NCBI RefSeq assembly: GCF_041435495.1 | Contig: NZ_CP108644.1 | Coordinates: 3,081,001-3,145,000 of the forward strand | Reading direction: 5' to 3' | From: Streptomyces sp. NBC_01116 | GTDB taxonomy: Bacteria; Actinomycetota; Actinomycetes; Streptomycetales; Streptomycetaceae | DNA length: 64,000 nucleotides | Part shown: one piece after another, positions 42,237 to 51,866 of the stretch | Numbering within the stretch: position 1 is the stretch's first letter | Layout of the letters: the number at the start of each line of letters is the position of its first letter | Program-made: the position numbers and the translations under genes | The notes under the pieces: generated by a model | What the model was told of the DNA's origin: nothing | Databases searched by the model: none | What the model saw: the letters and a program-made list of their open reading frames with translations, nothing else

Positions 42237-45056
42237 CTACTTCTTGCGACGGCGACCGCCGCCGCCACCGCTCTTCTGCGCCTTGCGGCGCTCCGCACGC
42301 GTCATGCCGTCGGCAGAACCGGACCGCGTGTCGCCGGTGGCGTCGTCGTTGGCGAAGTCACCCTCGACGACGCCGCCCTCCCCGTCCACCGTGGGAGCGG
42401 AGAAGTGGAGCCGGTCCGGCCGCTGCGGGGCCTCCAGGCCCTTGGCCCGGATCTGCGGGGCCGCGGCCTCCTTCTCCAGCGAGGGACGCTCGGCGCCGTC
42501 CCGCACCGGAACCTCCTCGACCTGCTGCTCGACCTGGACCTCCAGGTTGAACAGGTAGCCGACGGACTCCTCCTTGATGCCCTCCATCATGGCGTTGAAC
42601 ATGTCGAAGCCCTCGCGCTGGTACTCGACCAGCGGGTCCTTCTGCGCCATGGCCCGCAGGCCGATGCCCTCCTGGAGGTAGTCCATCTCGTAGAGGTGCT
42701 CGCGCCACTTGCGGTCGAGCACCGAGAGGACGACGCGCCGCTCCAGCTCACGCATGATGTCGGAACCGAGGGTGCCCTCGCGCTCCTCGTACTGCTCGTG
42801 GATGTCGTTCTTGACCGACTCGGCGATGAACTCGGCGGTGACGCCCGCCAGGTCACCGGCCGCCTCCTCCAGCTCCTCGACGGTGACCTTCACCGGGTAG
42901 AGCTGCTTGAAGGCGCCCCACAGCCGGTCCAGGTCCCACTCCTCGGCGAAGCCCTCGGCGGTCTCCTGCCGGATGTAGTCGTCGATCGTGTCGTCCATGA
43001 AGTGCCGGATCTGGTCCTGGAGGTTCTCGCCCTCCAGAACGCGGCGGCGCTCGCCGTAGATGACCTCGCGCTGCCGGTTGAGCACCTCGTCGTACTTCAG
43101 AACGTTCTTACGCGTCTCGAAGTTCTGCTGCTCGACCTGCGACTGGGCGGAGGCGATGGCGCGGGTGACCATCTTGTTCTCGATCGGGACGTCGTCCGGA
43201 ACGTTCGCCATCGACATGACGCGCTCGACCATCTGGGCCTTGAACAGGCGCATCAGGTCGTCGCCCAGCGACAGGTAGAAACGGGACTCGCCCGGGTCGC
43301 CCTGACGGCCGGAACGACCGCGCAGCTGGTTGTCGATACGGCGCGACTCATGGCGCTCGGTGCCGAGCACGTAGAGCCCGCCGAGGTCCTTGACCTCTTC
43401 GAACTCCGCCTTCACGGCCTGCTCGGCCTGCTCCAGCGCGGCGGGCAGCGCGGCCGCCCACTCCTCGACGTTCTCCACCGGGTCGAGGCCGCGCTGGCGC
43501 AGCTCCGCCTCGGCGAGGTCGTCCGGGTTGCCGCCGAGCTTGATGTCGGTGCCTCGGCCGGCCATGTTCGTCGCGACGGTGACGGCGCCCTTGCGGCCCG
43601 CCTGGGCGACGATCGTCGCCTCCCGGTCGTGCTGCTTGGCGTTGAGGACCTCGTGCTGGACGCCGCGCTTGGAGAGCTGCTGCGAGAGGTACTCCGACTT
43701 CTCGACCGAGGTGGTGCCGACCAGGATCGGCTGGCCCTTCTCGTGCTTCTCGGCGATGTCGTCGACGACCGCGGCGAACTTGGCGACCTCGGTGCGGTAG
43801 ATCAGGTCCGACTGGTCGGCACGGACCATCGGCCGGTTCGTCGGGATCGGCACCACGCCGAGCTTGTAGATCTGGTGGAACTCGGCGGCCTCGGTCATCG
43901 CCGTACCGGTCATGCCGGAGAGCTTGCCGTAGAGGCGGAAGAAGTTCTGCAGGGTGATCGTGGCGAGCGTCTGGTTCTCGTCCTTGATGTCCACCCCTTC
44001 CTTCGCCTCGATCGCCTGGTGCATGCCCTCGTTGTAGCGGCGGCCGGCGAGGATACGGCCGGTGTGCTCGTCGACGATCATGACCTCGCCGTCGATGACG
44101 ACGTAGTCCTTGTCCTTCTTGAACAGTTCCTTGGCCTTGATGGCGTTGTTGAGATAACCGACGAGCGGGGTGTTCACCGACTCGTAGAGGTTGTCGATGC
44201 CGAGCCAGTCCTCGACCTTGGCGACACCGGCCTCGTGGATGGCCACGGTCCGCTTCTTCTCGTCGACCTCGTAGTCGCCGGTCTCCTCGATGCCCTTGAG
44301 CTGGTTGCCCGCCTCACCCTTGGTGAGGCGCCTGACCAGCTTGGCGAAGTCGCCGTACCACTTGGTGGCCTGGTCGGCCGGGCCGGAGATGATCAGCGGC
44401 GTACGGGCCTCGTCGACGAGAATCGAGTCGACCTCGTCGACCACCGCGAAGTTGTGGCCGCGCTGGACGAGCTCGTCCTTGGACCACGCCATGTTGTCGC
44501 GGAGGTAGTCGAACCCGAACTCGTTGTTCGTGCCGTACGTGATGTCACAGGCGTACTGCTCGCGGCGCTGGGCCGGCGTCATGTTGGAGACGATGCAGCC
44601 GACGTCCAGGCCGAGGAACTTGTGGACCCGGCCCATCATCTCGGAGTCACGCTCGGCGAGATAGTCGTTGACCGTGATCAGGTGCACGCCCTTGCCGGAG
44701 AGCGCGTTCAGATACGCGGGCAGGGTGCCGACGAGGGTCTTGCCCTCACCGGTCTTCATCTCGGCCACATAACCGAGGTGCAGGGCGGCTCCGCCCATCA
44801 TCTGTACGTCGTAGTGGCGCTGTCCGAGGACGCGCTTCGCGGCCTCGCGCACCGTGGCGAACGCCTCGGGAAGCAGGTCGTCCAGGCTCTCGCCGTCCGC
44901 GTACCGTTCCTTGTACTCGTCGGTGAGCGCCCGCAGCTCGGCGTCGGAGAGGTTGACGAAGTCCTCTTCGATGGAGCTGACCTGGTCCGCGATGCGGTGC
45001 AGTTTGCGCAGGATCTTGCCTTCGCCTGCACGCATGAGCTTGTTGAAGACGGACAC
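42237..45056 (-). CDS. secA: Preprotein translocase ATPase SecA
   Basis: Motor ATPase that drives secretory proteins through SecYEG. 939 residues from GTG 45056, chosen because AAGGAG lies 10 bases upstream and the product begins [14 protein letters not shown] as SecA should. Motifs: Walker A K-T-G-E-G-K-T (about 100), DEAD-like [14 protein letters not shown] and [11 protein letters not shown] in the second ATPase lobe. The C-terminus ends in a Gly/Arg/Lys-rich tail ([11 protein letters not shown]) and lacks the zinc-binding SEC-C motif of E. coli SecA, as is usual in actinobacteria. Confidence 0.98.
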   Translation of the reverse strand: MSVFNKLMRAGEGKILRKLHRIADQVSSIEEDFVNLSDAELRALTDEYKERYADGESLDDLLPEAFATVREAAKRVLGQRHYDVQMMGGAALHLGYVAEMKTGEGKTLVGTLPAYLNALSGKGVHLITVNDYLAERDSEMMGRVHKFLGLDVGCIVSNMTPAQRREQYACDITYGTNNEFGFDYLRDNMAWSKDELVQRGHNFAVVDEVDSILVDEARTPLIISGPADQATKWYGDFAKLVRRLTKGEAGNQLKGIEETGDYEVDEKKRTVAIHEAGVAKVEDWLGIDNLYESVNTPLVGYLNNAIKAKELFKKDKDYVVIDGEVMIVDEHTGRILAGRRYNEGMHQAIEAKEGVDIKDENQTLATITLQNFFRLYGKLSGMTGTAMTEAAEFHQIYKLGVVPIPTNRPMVRADQSDLIYRTEVAKFAAVVDDIAEKHEKGQPILVGTTSVEKSEYLSQQLSKRGVQHEVLNAKQHDREATIVAQAGRKGAVTVATNMAGRGTDIKLGGNPDDLAEAELRQRGLDPVENVEEWAAALPAALEQAEQAVKAEFEEVKDLGGLYVLGTERHESRRIDNQLRGRSGRQGDPGESRFYLSLGDDLMRLFKAQMVERVMSMANVPDDVPIENKMVTRAIASAQSQVEQQNFETRKNVLKYDEVLNRQREVIYGERRRVLEGENLQDQIRHFMDDTIDDYIRQETAEGFAEEWDLDRLWGAFKQLYPVKVTVEELEEAAGDLAGVTAEFIAESVKNDIHEQYEEREGTLGSDIMRELERRVVLSVLDRKWREHLYEMDYLQEGIGLRAMAQKDPLVEYQREGFDMFNAMMEGIKEESVGYLFNLEVQVEQQVEEVPVRDGAERPSLEKEAAAPQIRAKGLEAPQRPDRLHFSAPTVDGEGGVVEGDFANDDATGDTRSGSADGMTRAERRKAQKSGGGGGRRRKK

Positions 45057-45296
45057 TGAGGCTGGTCTCCTTGCCGGTCGGGCCTGGCACTGGGTCGTGT
45101 AATGGACTCTGGCGCGGGCACGGCAGGTGGGCCCCACCGCAACGGCCATCGTAAGCGAGGACACCACCGCGTCGGGAGGGCTGCCGTCGCGTGGACCTCA
45201 CCGCACCCTCACAGGACAACGCTCCAAACGCGCGGAAGGTGCCGGGAAGCCCCAAAAGTGCTCGCATCGAGGAAGCGGGCTCACGAGAATCGGTCC

Positions 45297-45908
45297 ATGG
45301 AGCCGATCACTCTCACCACGGAACGTCTGCTCCTGCGGCCCTTCGGTCCGCAGGACACCCACCCCGTGCACACCGCCTGCCAGGACCCGGACATCCAGCG
45401 CTGGACGGTGATCCCCTCTCCGTACCGCCTCACCGACGCGGAGCTGTTCACCACGAAGCTCTGCCCGGCGGGCTGGCAGGACGACTCCGCCTACGGCTTC
45501 GCCCTCGTCCTGCGGGAGACCGGGGCGCTCGTCGGCGCGCTCGGCATCGACCGCCGCAGCCTGCCGGGGACGTACGAGGTCGGCTACTGGTCCGCCAAGG
45601 AGCACCGCGGCCACGGATACGTCACCGAGGCGGTGCTCGGCTCCGCCCGCTGGGCCTTCTCCTCCCTCGGGGCGGACCGGCTGGAGTGGCGGGCCGAGAT
45701 CGGCAACCTGGCCTCGCGGGCCGTCGTCCTGCGGGCGGGGTTCCGGCTGGAGGGCGACCAGCGGTCCGGGCTGCTCAACAAGGGGGTGCGCCGCGACACC
45801 TGGACGGCGGCCCTGCTCCCGTCCGACCTGGGACTCGCGGGCGCCCACCCGTACCTTCCCGAGCGCCGTGCACCGCGGCCGGGCGGGGCCCCGGATCCCG
45901 GGCGGTGA
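45297..45908 (+). CDS. GNAT family N-acetyltransferase (RimJ/RimL type)
   Basis: A 203-residue acetyltransferase. It opens with M-E-P-I-T-L-T-T-E-R-L-L-L-R-P-F, the usual start of the RimJ/RimL branch, and carries the acetyl-CoA motif A in E-H-R-G-H-G-Y-V-T-E-A (Q/R-x-x-G-x-G/A). Typical substrates are protein N-termini or small molecules; none is indicated here. Divergent from secA over 240 bp. No strong ribosome site precedes ATG 45297; the start is chosen by family pattern. Confidence 0.92.
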   Translation: MEPITLTTERLLLRPFGPQDTHPVHTACQDPDIQRWTVIPSPYRLTDAELFTTKLCPAGWQDDSAYGFALVLRETGALVGALGIDRRSLPGTYEVGYWSAKEHRGHGYVTEAVLGSARWAFSSLGADRLEWRAEIGNLASRAVVLRAGFRLEGDQRSGLLNKGVRRDTWTAALLPSDLGLAGAHPYLPERRAPRPGGAPDPGR

Positions 45909-45959
45909 CCTACGGGATCCGGGCCTGGACTGTCAGTGGCGCCGACTAGGGTTCCCCGT

Positions 45960-47147
45960 ATGACGCCTGTGCCTCCTCCCGCAGTCGAACTCTCCGCCGA
46001 CCAGGCCCGCCGCATAGCGCTGCGCGCCCAGGGCTTCCTGGGGGCTCCGGACCGCCGGGCAGGGGTGCCGGGAGTGCTGCGGCACCTCGGCGCGGTGCAG
46101 CTGGACACGATCTCGGTGCTGGCCCGCTCGCACGAGCTGATCCCCTACGCCCGGCTGGGCCCGGTGAGCCGCCGGACGGTGGAGGACGCCTACTGGGCGG
46201 GCGGCCGGACCTTCGAGTACTGGTCGCACGCGGCGTGCATCCTGCCGGTCGAGGAGTGGCCGCACTTCGCGTTCCGCCGCCGCGCCTACCGCTCCCGCCC
46301 GCACTGGGGCCACGATCTGCCCGACGGCTCCTACGACACCGTGATCAAGCAGCTTCGCGACGAGGGCCCGCTGACGGCGACCGAGCTGGGCGGCGCGAAG
46401 AACGGCGGCGAGTGGTGGGACTGGTCGGCGTCCAAGGTCGCCGTCGAGCGGGCCCTGATGTACGGCGAGGTGGTGTGCACCGAGCGGCGCGGCTGGAAGC
46501 GGGTCTACGACCTGGCCGAGCGAGCCATTCCGGATGCGCTGCTCCACGACGACCTGAGCGACGCCGAGTGCCGGCGGCGGCTGGTGGCCCTGGCGGGCAA
46601 GTCCCTGGGCGTCGGCACCCGCGGCGACATCGCGGACTACCACCGGCTGAAGGGCGAGGAGTTCGACGCCGTGGTGGCGGACTCGGGGCTGGTCCCGGTC
46701 GTGGTGGAGGGCTGGGCGAAGCCGGCCTGGGCGGACCCGGAGGCCCTGGCCAAGGAGGTTCGCGGACGCCACCGCACGACGCTGCTGTCGCCGTTCGACT
46801 CCCTGATCTGGGAGCGGGCCCGCACGGAGCGGATCTTCGACTTCACGCATCGGCTGGAGGCCTACGTGCCCAAGCAGAAGCGGATCCACGGGTACTTCGC
46901 GATGCCGTTGCTGGCGGGCGGGAAGCTCCAGGGCCGGGTCGACCCGGCGCGCGAGGGCACCACGCTGGTCGCCCGACAGGCGTCACTGGCCGGCCCGAAG
47001 GCCGTGGCTCCGATGGCCGAGGCCTTGGTGGAGGCGGCGGCCTGGGTGGGCTGCACGGACATCCGGGTGGACCGGGTGGACTCGCCGGAGCTGCACGAGC
47101 CGCTCAGGGCAGAGATCGGCCACGCGCTCCGGCGCGCCCACCGCTGA
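45960..47147 (+). CDS. YcaQ-like winged helix protein (crosslink repair DNA glycosylase family)
   Basis: A 395-residue protein of the HTH_42/YcaQ family, members of which unhook DNA interstrand crosslinks or excise alkylated bases. Family features are V-L-R-H-L-G-A-V-Q-L-D-T-I-S-V-L-A-R-S near residue 35, the Y-W-S-H-A-A-C segment and S-P-F-D-S-L-I-W-E-R near residue 280. Start ATG 45960 is preferred over the one at 45936. Monocistronic, ending at a bidirectional hairpin. Repair function is inferred from the family. Confidence 0.9.
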   Translation: MTPVPPPAVELSADQARRIALRAQGFLGAPDRRAGVPGVLRHLGAVQLDTISVLARSHELIPYARLGPVSRRTVEDAYWAGGRTFEYWSHAACILPVEEWPHFAFRRRAYRSRPHWGHDLPDGSYDTVIKQLRDEGPLTATELGGAKNGGEWWDWSASKVAVERALMYGEVVCTERRGWKRVYDLAERAIPDALLHDDLSDAECRRRLVALAGKSLGVGTRGDIADYHRLKGEEFDAVVADSGLVPVVVEGWAKPAWADPEALAKEVRGRHRTTLLSPFDSLIWERARTERIFDFTHRLEAYVPKQKRIHGYFAMPLLAGGKLQGRVDPAREGTTLVARQASLAGPKAVAPMAEALVEAAAWVGCTDIRVDRVDSPELHEPLRAEIGHALRRAHR

Positions 47148-47180
47148 CCGGCCCCGTCGCCCGGGCCCGAGCGGGGCCGG
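47148..47180. terminator. Hairpin between YcaQ-like gene and response regulator gene
   Basis: A 9-bp perfect inverted repeat (47148-47156 with 47172-47180) sits directly after the stop at 47147 and before the convergent stop at 47195. Confidence 0.6.
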
Positions 47181-47194
47181 GCCGGGGCCGTCCG

Positions 47195-47950
47195 CTACCT
47201 GATCTCCAGGATCTTCTCGCGCATGGCGTAGACCACGGCTTCCATCCGGGAGTGCAGCTGGAGTTTCTCCAGGATATTGCGGACGTGGTTCTTCACCGTG
47301 TTCTCGGAAATGAACAACTCCTTGGCGATATCCCGGTTGTTCATGCCGGTCGCCACGAGTTTCAGCACTTCCAGCTCGCGTTCGGTGAGGCGGGGCGCCG
47401 GAACGAGCCGTCGCTCGTCGGTGCGCTGGATCATCGATTTGAACTCGGTGAGCAGCTTGGAGGCCATGGAGGGGCTGATCTGGGACTGCCCGTCGGCGAC
47501 CGCGCGAATGGCCGTGGCGACCTCGTCGGTGGAGATCTCCTTGAGGAGATATCCGGTCGCGCCCGCCTTGATCGCCTCGTAGAGATCGGCTTCCTCATCG
47601 CTGATCGTCAACATGATGATCTTCGCGCTGGGGGCCACCTCCTTGATGGCGGTACAGGCCTCGATGCCACCGCGCTTGGGCATCCGGACATCCATCAGAA
47701 CGATGTCGGGCAGCAGGTCGGCTGCCTTGTCCACGGCCTCGGAGCCGTCCCCGGCCTCGCCGATGACCTGGATGTCCTCCTCCTGCGCGAGGACGATCTC
47801 CAGGCCCCTGCGGAAGAGCGCGTGGTCATCGACCACGAGGACCCTGATGGGCTCCTTGCGTGAAGCGCCGTCCGCGTCGGTGCCGGCGTAAGCACCGGTG
47901 TCGTCGTCGGAGTCATTCGCATCGCGCACGGGCCCGAAGGTGTCCGCCAT
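47195..47950 (-). CDS. NarL/FixJ-family response regulator without adjacent kinase
   Basis: A 251-residue regulator. After a 35-residue acidic N-terminal extension (N-D-S-D-D-D-T-G) comes a receiver domain with I-R-V-L-V-V-D-D-H and phospho-acceptor Asp in V-L-M-D-V-R-M-P, then a LuxR-type helix-turn-helix ([15 protein letters not shown] and I-S-E-N-T-V-K-N-H). The start ATG 47950 follows a strong GGGGGAGGA site. No histidine kinase gene is adjacent, so it is an orphan here. It is downstream of hpf on the same strand, separated by a terminator. The same neighbour is present in other Streptomyces, as I recall. Confidence 0.94.
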   Translation of the reverse strand: MADTFGPVRDANDSDDDTGAYAGTDADGASRKEPIRVLVVDDHALFRRGLEIVLAQEEDIQVIGEAGDGSEAVDKAADLLPDIVLMDVRMPKRGGIEACTAIKEVAPSAKIIMLTISDEEADLYEAIKAGATGYLLKEISTDEVATAIRAVADGQSQISPSMASKLLTEFKSMIQRTDERRLVPAPRLTERELEVLKLVATGMNNRDIAKELFISENTVKNHVRNILEKLQLHSRMEAVVYAMREKILEIR

Positions 47951-48082
47951 CGTTCCTCCCCCTGAAGGCCACGGCCTGAAGTGTCGGTCGTTCGCCAACG
48001 GCACTTCACAGAACACCGATTGGCTCGGGTCGCCATGATTCCATGCCCGACCCCCGGCACGGTCGCCCTGTGCCCGTGCGCG

Positions 48083-48119
48083 GGTGCCCCCGGTGGCGCG
48101 AAAACACCCCGGGGGCACC
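48083..48119 (-). terminator. Hairpin terminator downstream of hpf
   Basis: An 11-bp perfect inverted repeat (48083-48093 with 48109-48119) lies 15 bases beyond the hpf stop codon. Confidence 0.75.
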
Positions 48120-48133
48120 TCGACGCGGTGGCC

Positions 48134-48823
48134 TCAGCCGCCGAGCGCACCGCCCGCGCCGCCCGCTTCGTCCGCGGCGAGCGGGTCGGTCCTCAGGTGG
48201 ATGACGCCGTAGTCGTAAGCGTGTCGCCGGTAGACGACGCTGGGCTCCTTCGTCTCGGAGTCGACGAACAAGTAGAAGTCGTGGCCGACCAGTTCCATCT
48301 CGTAGAGCGCCTGGTCGAGCGACATCGGTGCGGCGGTGTGGGTCTTCTCGCGCATCACGAGCGGCCCTTCGCCCTGCACTTCGAGCGAACCGATCTTCGT
48401 GGTGGGGACGGGCTCGGACGGCTGCTCGCCGACCAGTTCACCGTCCTCGTCGAACGAAGCGACGCCGGGGACCACGTCCCCGACCTCGGCAGCCGACAGA
48501 CGGCCGTTGCCGCGGCGGCTGTAGCGCTTGTCGTGCTGCTTGCGCAGCCGGGCCTCCAGCTTTCCGGTGGCCAGGTCGAGCGCTGCGTAGGGGTCGCCCG
48601 CCGCCGCTTCCGCCCGGATGACCGGTCCCCGGGAGCGGAGCGTGATCTCCACCCGGTCGGAACGGTCGGCCTGACGGGGATTCGGCTCCTTGGACACCTC
48701 GACGTCGAGGCTGATCACCTTGCCGTCGAACTTCTGGATCTTGTCCAGCTTCAGCTTCTCGGCCACGTGCTTGCGGAACCGCTCGGGCACCTCGGTCTTG
48801 CGGCCCTTGACGACGATGTCCAC
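48134..48823 (-). CDS. hpf: Ribosome hibernation promoting factor, long form
   Basis: A 229-residue long HPF. The N-terminal domain (M-D-I-V-V-K-G-R-K-T-E-V-P-E) binds the small-subunit tRNA channel, and the C-terminal domain (about 170-225, with D-Q-A-L-Y-E-M-E-L-V-G-H-D-F-Y-L-F) dimerises two 70S ribosomes into 100S particles. A charged linker joins them. It keeps ribosomes inactive and protected in stationary phase. Position between comF and secA is conserved in actinobacteria. It is preceded by a 326-bp gap and ends at the hairpin 48083-48119. Confidence 0.96.
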   Translation of the reverse strand: MDIVVKGRKTEVPERFRKHVAEKLKLDKIQKFDGKVISLDVEVSKEPNPRQADRSDRVEITLRSRGPVIRAEAAAGDPYAALDLATGKLEARLRKQHDKRYSRRGNGRLSAAEVGDVVPGVASFDEDGELVGEQPSEPVPTTKIGSLEVQGEGPLVMREKTHTAAPMSLDQALYEMELVGHDFYLFVDSETKEPSVVYRRHAYDYGVIHLRTDPLAADEAGGAGGALGG

Positions 48824-49149
48824 GCAGAACTCCGTTCCCGGATCGCCCCGCTCAGCGGCGGAGCATCTCCCTTTTGCACCAGGCCCCGGAGATCACCAGG
48901 GCCTCGGACTCGGTGGCTTTCGCCTCCTCCTCCCCCGTCGGAGAGGTCGCAACCCCACCGACGTGCGTGCTTCCTCTACCGGTGAGTTACCTGCCCGAAA
49001 CCTGATGGTGCATTCATCGAGGTTCGGCATTCACCGTTCCTCACAACCGAACATAGCCTGCACAGCAGGGTCTCGGCACCCGCTACTGGCACGTACCTCC
49101 GTTCAGGGGGTATTGCCCTCTCATTACCTGCAACGATGCGGGTTCCCGG
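48824..49149. promoter_or_regulatory. hpf upstream region
   Basis: About 325 bp between comF and hpf with no gene. Such a long leader suggests that hpf has its own promoter. I see a GTAAC element (complement of 48986-48990) and a short palindrome CCTGC-ACA-GCAGG near 49058-49070, but I could not fit a promoter with confidence. Confidence 0.4.
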
Positions 49150-49908
49150 TCAGTTCCGGTTTATTTCGAAGGCGGAGGGGGACGCGGCGACGACCGCCGC
49201 CCGGCACACTCCGCGCACGGAGGGCTCCCGACCGGCACCGCTCGCCTCGCCGACGGCCCGTGCAGCCTCCGCCAGCGTCGATCCCGTCGTCAACAGATCG
49301 TCGACCAGGATCACCCTGCCGAACCGGAGAGGTCCGCGCCCGAGGAGCCCGTCCCGGAGGAGTCGCCCTCCCTCCGCCGTGAGCTCCAGCGCGCCGGCCA
49401 GATTCGCCCGCCGCGCCCGCGCCCCGAGACCCGACTGGTCGGCGACCGCGCGCCGCTGCCGCAGCAGCGGAAGCACCTCGGTCGGCAGCCCCTCGCGCCG
49501 CAGCTCCCGCGCGGCCGCGGCGGCGATCCTGCGCACCGGGTCGTGACCACGCGCCGCCGTCGAGGATCGCGCGGAGGGCACGGGGACGAGCAGCAGGGAA
49601 CCCGCTCCGCCCGGCCGCCCCGCCCAGGCCCGTACACAACCCGCCAGGGCCCGTCCGAGCGCCCCGGCCAGCCCCAGTGCCCCTCGCTCCTTGTGGGCCA
49701 GCAGAACCGCGCGTACGGCGTTCTCGTACGGCGCGGCCGCGTACACCGACGGGAGCCCCGGAGGCCGGGGCGAGGGCCGGACCGGGCGGACGGGCGCACC
49801 GTGCAGCGCGGCCCCGCAGGCCGTGCACAGCTCGGTGCGCGCCCTGCCGCAGCCGGCGCAGGCGACCGGCAGAAGCAGACCGGCCAGCTCCTGCCACGCG
49901 TTCCGCAT
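49150..49908 (-). CDS. ComF-family phosphoribosyltransferase
   Basis: A 252-residue protein with an N-terminal zinc ribbon (C-A-G-C-G, then C-T-A-C-G) and a PRPP-binding loop V-I-L-V-D-D-L-L-T-T-G-S-T (about 205). The two together define the ComF family, which in naturally competent bacteria aids DNA uptake; in actinomycetes its role is unknown. Start ATG 49908 (M-R-N-A-W-Q-E-L) is taken over the upstream in-frame start at 49944. It follows lpqB by 83 bp on the same strand. Confidence 0.92.
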   Translation of the reverse strand: MRNAWQELAGLLLPVACAGCGRARTELCTACGAALHGAPVRPVRPSPRPPGLPSVYAAAPYENAVRAVLLAHKERGALGLAGALGRALAGCVRAWAGRPGGAGSLLLVPVPSARSSTAARGHDPVRRIAAAAARELRREGLPTEVLPLLRQRRAVADQSGLGARARRANLAGALELTAEGGRLLRDGLLGRGPLRFGRVILVDDLLTTGSTLAEAARAVGEASGAGREPSVRGVCRAAVVAASPSAFEINRN

Positions 49909-49991
49909 GGCCTCACTGTGCCGGGGCCGCCCCGGGCGGACCACCCCTGTGGAAAACCCGGGTACCCGGCGGATCCCGGCCCGCTGCCGGA

Positions 49992-51866
49992 TCAGCCGGG
50001 GTAGACCAAGGACGCGCCCTGCTTGAGAACCGTCTGCCAGTTGTCCCCCGGCGAGAGCTTCACTATGCCGTCGCCGACGGTCTCCGCCATCAGCGGTAGC
50101 AGTTCGTCGTCCGCCGCGGCGACCGACTGGACCTGGTTCACCCCGGGCAACGACCCCGAGGCCGATGTGGAGCCGTCCGCCTGCACGTAACGCACCTGCT
50201 GGACACCGCCCTCCTCCTTGCCGACCACCACCAGCCGGCTGCGTCCGGACCAGGAGATGGCCGTCACGTCCGTGAGCTGCGGCGCGGCCTGGCGCAGGTC
50301 CTCGACCGAGATCTCGGGCGCCACGGAGGAGCCCCGGCGCTCGACCCGGCCGATGTTCAGCGTCGTCCGGCCGTCCTTCCTCAGCAGCAGAGCGATCCGC
50401 ACCCCGTCCGCGGACATCCGCAGCTCCTCGATCCGGGCGCCGTCGAGACCCGGCACCCGGACCTCCTGCGGCTCCCCCGTGCCCTCGGTCAGCCGCAGGA
50501 GCCTGGGACCGGCCGGATCACGGTCGGCCACCCACAGGTCGCCGAGGCCGTCCCAGCTCGGAGAGGACAGCCGGTCGGCGGTCTTCTTCGCCTTGCTGGT
50601 GACGAGAGGGTCGGCCAGTTCGCCGTCCGTCTCCAGGGAGGACACGTAGAGGTGCTGCCCGTCGGAGGAGATCGCGGCGGCCCGTTCCTCGTCCCGGGCC
50701 ACCCCGACGGCGCCCATCGGGACGGCGCCCGTGCCGAGCGGGCCGGTCACGGGCTCGGGCGTGCCGGTGCCGTCGATGGCACCGGAGAGCCGCTCCACCT
50801 GGCCCTTGTCGTTGATGAAGTACTGGCTGTCGTCCCCGTCGGAGCCGCGGTCGCCGGAGAATTCCGGCGCGTCGTCGGCGTCCAACGCGCAGAGCTCTCC
50901 GCCCCCGCCGCCCTCCAGCTCCACCCGCTCGACCCGCGCCGAGGTCAGGTCCCGGAGTGTGAACAGCACCTGTGCGGCCATCATCCGGCAGGCACGGGGG
51001 CTCGCCTCGTCGGCCTTGTCGTTGAGCGGCACCCTCAGGACGTTCTGGTCGTCCTGGGGCAGCGCGATGGTGCCCCTGCGCAGGGCCGTGCCCTGCGGGA
51101 AGCGGGAGTCGGCCACGGGCCGCAGCCAGTTCGTCGGCCCGGCGAGCAGCGTCCTGACGGTCTGCGTGACGGTGTCCATGCGCGTGACCGGATCCGTACG
51201 GTTGCGTACGTAGACGGGGTCCGCGACGAGCGTCGACCGGCCGTTCGGACGACCGGTGGCGAAGTAGTACTTGTTCACGGAGCGGTAGAGCCGCTTGAAG
51301 TCGGACTGCCCGAGGACCAGGCCGTCCGGAACGACGTCGATGCGCCACTCCTGCTTCCCGTCCACCCCCTTCTCCAGCACCAGGTGCAGGGCCTGGGCGT
51401 AGTCGGTGGGCGCGAGCGGACGGTAGGAGCTCTGGGCGTCGACCTCCGCCACCTTCTCGCCGGTCAGCGTGTAGGTCGTCTCCTTGTCCCGGCTCGCCCG
51501 GTTGGCCTCGTCGTGGAGGAGGGGGCCACTGCGGTTGGGGGCCTGGGCGAGCACCGTGGTCCCCCCGCCGGGCTGCCAGGTACGCCGGGCATCGGCGCTC
51601 AGGTACTTCCGGGTGGTCGCGAACGCGGGGTCATCACTGGTCATCGACTCCAGGAAGCCGTCGACGATCTCGCTGGGCGGCGCGCCTTCCCGGGGCGCCA
51701 CCGCGTACACCTGCACCTGGGAGTCCCCGGGCTGCGAGGCGTCGACCGCCTTGACGTCCCCGGTCACCGGCATCGAGCCGCACCCGGCCAGCACGACGAT
51801 GCAGCCCAGCAGCGCGGACGTCCGCACCGCCCGTCCTCGGCCGCCCGGACGGCGGTCAGTACCCAC
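49992..51866 (-). CDS. lpqB: Lipoprotein LpqB, accessory to MtrAB
   Basis: A 624-residue lipoprotein that in actinobacteria modulates the MtrB sensor. The start is GTG 51866, with AGGAGG 9 bases upstream, overlapping the end of mtrB by 11 bases; the open frame to 52049 is not used. A signal peptide with lipobox V-L-A-G-C leads to G-S-M-P-V-T-G-D-V. The middle contains a GerMN-type domain (about 200-330), and the remainder is repetitive beta-rich, consistent with a propeller. Located downstream of mtrA-mtrB as in mycobacteria. Confidence 0.95.
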   Translation of the reverse strand: MGTDRRPGGRGRAVRTSALLGCIVVLAGCGSMPVTGDVKAVDASQPGDSQVQVYAVAPREGAPPSEIVDGFLESMTSDDPAFATTRKYLSADARRTWQPGGGTTVLAQAPNRSGPLLHDEANRASRDKETTYTLTGEKVAEVDAQSSYRPLAPTDYAQALHLVLEKGVDGKQEWRIDVVPDGLVLGQSDFKRLYRSVNKYYFATGRPNGRSTLVADPVYVRNRTDPVTRMDTVTQTVRTLLAGPTNWLRPVADSRFPQGTALRRGTIALPQDDQNVLRVPLNDKADEASPRACRMMAAQVLFTLRDLTSARVERVELEGGGGGELCALDADDAPEFSGDRGSDGDDSQYFINDKGQVERLSGAIDGTGTPEPVTGPLGTGAVPMGAVGVARDEERAAAISSDGQHLYVSSLETDGELADPLVTSKAKKTADRLSSPSWDGLGDLWVADRDPAGPRLLRLTEGTGEPQEVRVPGLDGARIEELRMSADGVRIALLLRKDGRTTLNIGRVERRGSSVAPEISVEDLRQAAPQLTDVTAISWSGRSRLVVVGKEEGGVQQVRYVQADGSTSASGSLPGVNQVQSVAAADDELLPLMAETVGDGIVKLSPGDNWQTVLKQGASLVYPG

